From the NCBI GenBank assembly GCA_030615235.1, contig JAUWZR010000091.1, forward strand, positions 1-9,431: DNA of 9,431 nucleotides. Reading direction: 5' to 3'. Below the pieces are notes generated by a model. It was not told the DNA's origin. It searched no databases and was given only the letters and a program-made list of their open reading frames with translations. The DNA comes from Promethearchaeota archaeon. GTDB lineage: Archaea > Asgardarchaeota > Lokiarchaeia > Sigyniarchaeales > SOKP01. Positions 7,411 through 9,431 of the stretch are shown one piece after another; position 1 is the stretch's first letter, and each line of letters begins with the position of its first letter. The position numbers were made by a program, and so were the translations under genes.

Positions 7411-8058
7411 TTAAATAAATATTTCTTTGCAGAAACTATCGAATATAAATATTGTTCCTATAATTAATATTACAGGTGAAGTAATATTCAACAGTTCTAT
7501 TAAGAATATTTCTGTTTTAAAAATACTTCCCAATCCAACAAGAATTACTCCTACAAAAATTTTCAAGGATTTCCATTTTGGTGTTCCGGTATTTTTTAAA
7601 AGTAAAAGGAACAATAGATAAGGAATGAATGAAGTCATAATCAAAAAATATAGCAGTATAATATTTGACAGACCTGTGAAACTTAAAAGAAGTACTATAA
7701 TAAATGGGATTATTCCCGCAAAATAATGTCTTTCATAAGTAATCTTATTCATGACTTTTTCTAAATGTATGATTTTGTTCCAAAAGGGAAAGAATAACAG
7801 TAAAATTCTGATTCTAAGTAGAAAATCGTAAGTAACAAGATCGATTGGTAAAGAAACTGAGAAAATTTTCATAAAATAATCAATTGCTATAATAAAAAAG
7901 AAGATTTCCCATGAGAATAAGTCGTTATAAAAGTGAAAGTCTTTTTCTTTAGAGAATTTCTTTGAAATGTAAAGCTTATTAACGATAATTAAAGCTATTA
8001 ATATGGATAAAAGCACATTAACCAAGAATAATAATGCACCGATAAATACAATATCCAA
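7411..8058 (-). CDS. Hypothetical multi-pass (about 7 TM) membrane protein
   Basis: I do not recognise this 215-residue protein. It is extremely hydrophobic, rich in Ile, Leu and Phe, with about seven membrane segments near 4-26, 45-66, 73-92, 111-130, 131-154, 164-181 and 184-207. Short basic loops (such as NKLYISKKFSKEK, 27-39, and TGTPKWKSLK, 157-166) are probably cytoplasmic. There is no soluble domain and no obvious catalytic or transporter motif. The start is TTG (8056-8058), supported by GAGGG 6 nt upstream. That site lies inside the last codons of the SagB-like gene, whose stop is 2 nt before this start. This close coupling argues that the two proteins are made together. A membrane partner or anchor for the flavoenzyme, or a small-molecule carrier, are possible roles, but this is only inference. 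Confidence 0.72.
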   Translation of the reverse strand: MDIVFIGALLFLVNVLLSILIALIIVNKLYISKKFSKEKDFHFYNDLFSWEIFFFIIAIDYFMKIFSVSLPIDLVTYDFLLRIRILLLFFPFWNKIIHLEKVMNKITYERHYFAGIIPFIIVLLLSFTGLSNIILLYFLIMTSFIPYLLFLLLLKNTGTPKWKSLKIFVGVILVGLGSIFKTEIFLIELLNITSPVILIIGTIFIFDSFCKEIFI

Positions 8059-8060
8059 TT

Positions 8061-9350
8061 TTATCCCTCTAATAAATGAAATAATACAATTGGTATTAAA
8101 TTTCCTTCTAGGGATACCCGCTCATTGCCTGCACGATTTACCAATTTAGTTGCCATATTGTTTATCGACTGTTCAGCAGAATCGAGATTGAACAATTTTC
8201 TATATTTTGGATCATCTGGGTTTGATAATATTTTCTTTTGCCATTTCAAACCAAGAGCATTTGCCTGTAATTGTAGTCCTGCTAACGCCATTCCAGCCTC
8301 TACTTCGGCCCAATACTTAAGGTTCATAACTCTGTGCATTAATCCCGCACAGGGCTTTTTTCGATCAATACATAATAATATTGCATAATTAGAGAAATTA
8401 GTATCAAACTCCTTTTCAATCTCAGCTCTAAAAGTCTCAGAGCTAAATTTCTGTATAAAATGGTCGTATGTTATTGCTCCATTAACCTTAATCCATCTAT
8501 TTAACGCAGAATACCCGACTGGATTATAATTGTATGATCCATTTGGAACATTAGCAAGATCGTCTACATAAACTATTGGATATACTGCATATCCAGCACA
8601 TCCCGATGCATGCACACGACCGTAACCATTTTTCTCTAAAGCATCACGGTTTCCATGGGTCGCATGATCTGTTTCTCCTTGACAAGCCCAGAGCAGTTGA
8701 GAGATTTGGTATAAATTTATATGGTTTGGTGCCTTTTCATCAACCCGATTAAAAATAACATCGTCTATTGGAATTCCTTTATACTTATTCTCATAGATTG
8801 CGCGGTTCTTATAACAAGCTGGAGTGTCGAGTAAGATCGTACCCTCCTTTATTTTTTTTTGAAGAGGTTCTGCAGTGTCTTCTACTAATGCTGCCCTATC
8901 TCTCTCTCGAACTGCTACCGAATATAAGAATGCATGATTTTGATTCGTTAAATTGTTAACGAGTTTATTATATTTTTTTGGCGCTCTTGCCCGTTGTGAT
9001 ACCCCAAGTCCTATACTATCCACTTTTAATGAGAGATATTGCCACGTAATCCCTACCCGAATCAAATCCTCGAATTCAATAGATTCCTTCCAAAACAATT
9101 CGGGATAAAGTTCCATAGTAAATTTTGTTTTTTCTTTATCAGTTAATTGAACCAAACCATCGCTATTATATTTATATATCCCTCCAGTGTAATCGACCCC
9201 CTCAGGTAATACAATAAATAGAGAATTTGAAGGTGCTGCTTGAAATGTAGAATTACATACTTCCTTAATAACAGATAATTGCAACACGCGCCCTTCACCT
9301 GAGCAATCTTTACGCCTTGCCAAACTCTCTTGAAGACTCACTTTAAGCAC
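8061..9350 (-). CDS. Two-domain SagB/ThcOx-type nitroreductase-like flavoprotein
   Basis: This 429-residue protein has no signal or membrane segment and should be cytosolic. It looks like two nitroreductase-fold halves in one chain. The C-terminal half has QISQLLWACQG (215-225), GYGRVHASGCAGYAVYPI (242-259), a divergent form of the SagB R-x-x-PSAG-x-x-YPL motif, NVPNGSYNYNP (267-277), and AEVEAGMALAGLQLQANALGL (348-368), the helix before the FMN-side loop. The N-terminal half is shorter: SLQESLARRK (5-14), AAPSNSLFIVLPEG (38-51), TGGIYKYNSDGLVQL (55-69) and VGITWQYLSLKVDSIGLG (99-116). Family members use FMN; SagB and ThcOx oxidise azolines to azoles in peptide natural products, others reduce small molecules. 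Both active sites diverge, and no YcaO cyclase or precursor peptide is visible, so the substrate is unknown. The start is GTG at 9350, with a TATA box 26 nt upstream and no Shine-Dalgarno; a second GTG three codons later is an alternative. It heads the probable unit with the membrane and kelch genes. Confidence 0.78.
   Translation of the reverse strand: MLKVSLQESLARRKDCSGEGRVLQLSVIKEVCNSTFQAAPSNSLFIVLPEGVDYTGGIYKYNSDGLVQLTDKEKTKFTMELYPELFWKESIEFEDLIRVGITWQYLSLKVDSIGLGVSQRARAPKKYNKLVNNLTNQNHAFLYSVAVRERDRAALVEDTAEPLQKKIKEGTILLDTPACYKNRAIYENKYKGIPIDDVIFNRVDEKAPNHINLYQISQLLWACQGETDHATHGNRDALEKNGYGRVHASGCAGYAVYPIVYVDDLANVPNGSYNYNPVGYSALNRWIKVNGAITYDHFIQKFSSETFRAEIEKEFDTNFSNYAILLCIDRKKPCAGLMHRVMNLKYWAEVEAGMALAGLQLQANALGLKWQKKILSNPDDPKYRKLFNLDSAEQSINNMATKLVNRAGNERVSLEGNLIPIVLFHLLEG
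8065..8069 (-). promoter_or_regulatory. Shine-Dalgarno GAGGG that fixes a TTG start
   Basis: The minus strand GAGGG overlaps the final Glu-Gly codons of the SagB-like gene and lies 6 nt before the TTG start of the membrane protein. I see no ATG or GTG in the same frame just upstream. It indicates translation of the second gene from a shared mRNA. Confidence 0.6.
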
Positions 9351-9370
9351 TAAACTAATTTTAATAAAGT

Positions 9371-9382
9371 GGTTATAATAAG
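9371..9382 (-). promoter_or_regulatory. Putative TATA box of the SagB-like gene (leaderless)
   Basis: The minus strand reads CTTATTATAACC, with the TTATAA core centred about 26 nt before the GTG at 9350 and no Shine-Dalgarno between. This supports a leaderless transcript starting at the GTG and favours 9350 over the in-frame GTG three codons later. It would drive the three-gene unit. Confidence 0.48.
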
Positions 9383-9431
9383 AAGATTAGTATATTACTT
9401 CAAAACTTTTTTGACTTTTAAAAAAATAAGA

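Noticed and set aside
8125..8959. Plus-strand open frames opposite the SagB-like gene
   Set aside because: These are shadows of the minus-strand coding sequence, with Cys- and Phe-rich low-quality translations.
9420..9426. T run on the minus strand as a terminator for a gene beyond the right edge
   Set aside because: It is only seven T residues in very AT-rich DNA, and the upstream gene is outside the window, so it cannot be supported.
8061..9431. A classical RiPP azole-peptide cluster
   Set aside because: A SagB-like enzyme alone is not enough: no YcaO cyclase, leader peptide-like small gene or transporter ATPase is visible in the window, and the enzyme motifs are divergent.
1..9431. tRNA genes, CRISPR repeats, transposase genes or mobile-element ends
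   Set aside because: The intergenic spaces are all under 150 nt and show no cloverleaf-like arms, direct repeat arrays or terminal inverted repeats; no transposase or integrase motif appears in the coding frames.

Overview
The window is about 9.4 kb of AT-rich DNA that is densely packed with genes and has short intergenic gaps. I read it as archaeal, most likely an Asgard (Lokiarchaeota-like) genome. The evidence is indirect. Three genes (at 3236, 3784 and 9350) have no Shine-Dalgarno sequence and carry a TATA-like box about 26 nt before the start codon, the layout of archaeal leaderless transcription. The two clearest Shine-Dalgarno sites occur where they would be expected: on valS, whose promoter leaves a short leader, and on a gene 2 nt downstream of its neighbour. 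URO-D-type methyltransferase-like paralogues also fit Asgard gene content. The phylum is inference; a bacterial origin is not excluded, especially as the ValRS is of the bacterial type.

Left part (1-3235): the 3' end of a sugar-phosphate isomerase/epimerase-like TIM barrel (+) runs into a complete valyl-tRNA synthetase gene (-) with only 5 nt between the stop codons. A 141-nt divergent promoter region separates valS from a small YdjM-like multi-pass membrane protein gene (+, 3236-3730).

Middle part (3784-6226): two convergent genes of the uroporphyrinogen decarboxylase (URO-D) superfamily. Neither looks like true HemE. The minus-strand copy has the His-x-Cys-Gly motif of Zn/cobamide-dependent methyltransferase relatives (MtaA/MtbA-like). 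The plus-strand copy has His-Leu-Asp-Gly at the probable equivalent place. No corrinoid protein or heme-pathway gene is in the window.

Right part (9350 to 6317, all minus strand): a probable three-gene unit. The order is a two-domain SagB/nitroreductase-like flavoenzyme with a GTG start, then 2 nt later a TTG-started hydrophobic protein with about seven membrane segments, then 68 nt later a membrane-anchored six-bladed kelch propeller. The unit ends in a 12-nt T run directly after the kelch stop codon. This combination of cytosolic flavoenzyme, integral membrane protein and surface-exposed propeller is the best candidate for an undescribed system here. The functional link is inferred only from arrangement.

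No tRNA, rRNA, CRISPR array, insertion sequence or attachment site was recognised. No gap between genes exceeds 150 nt.
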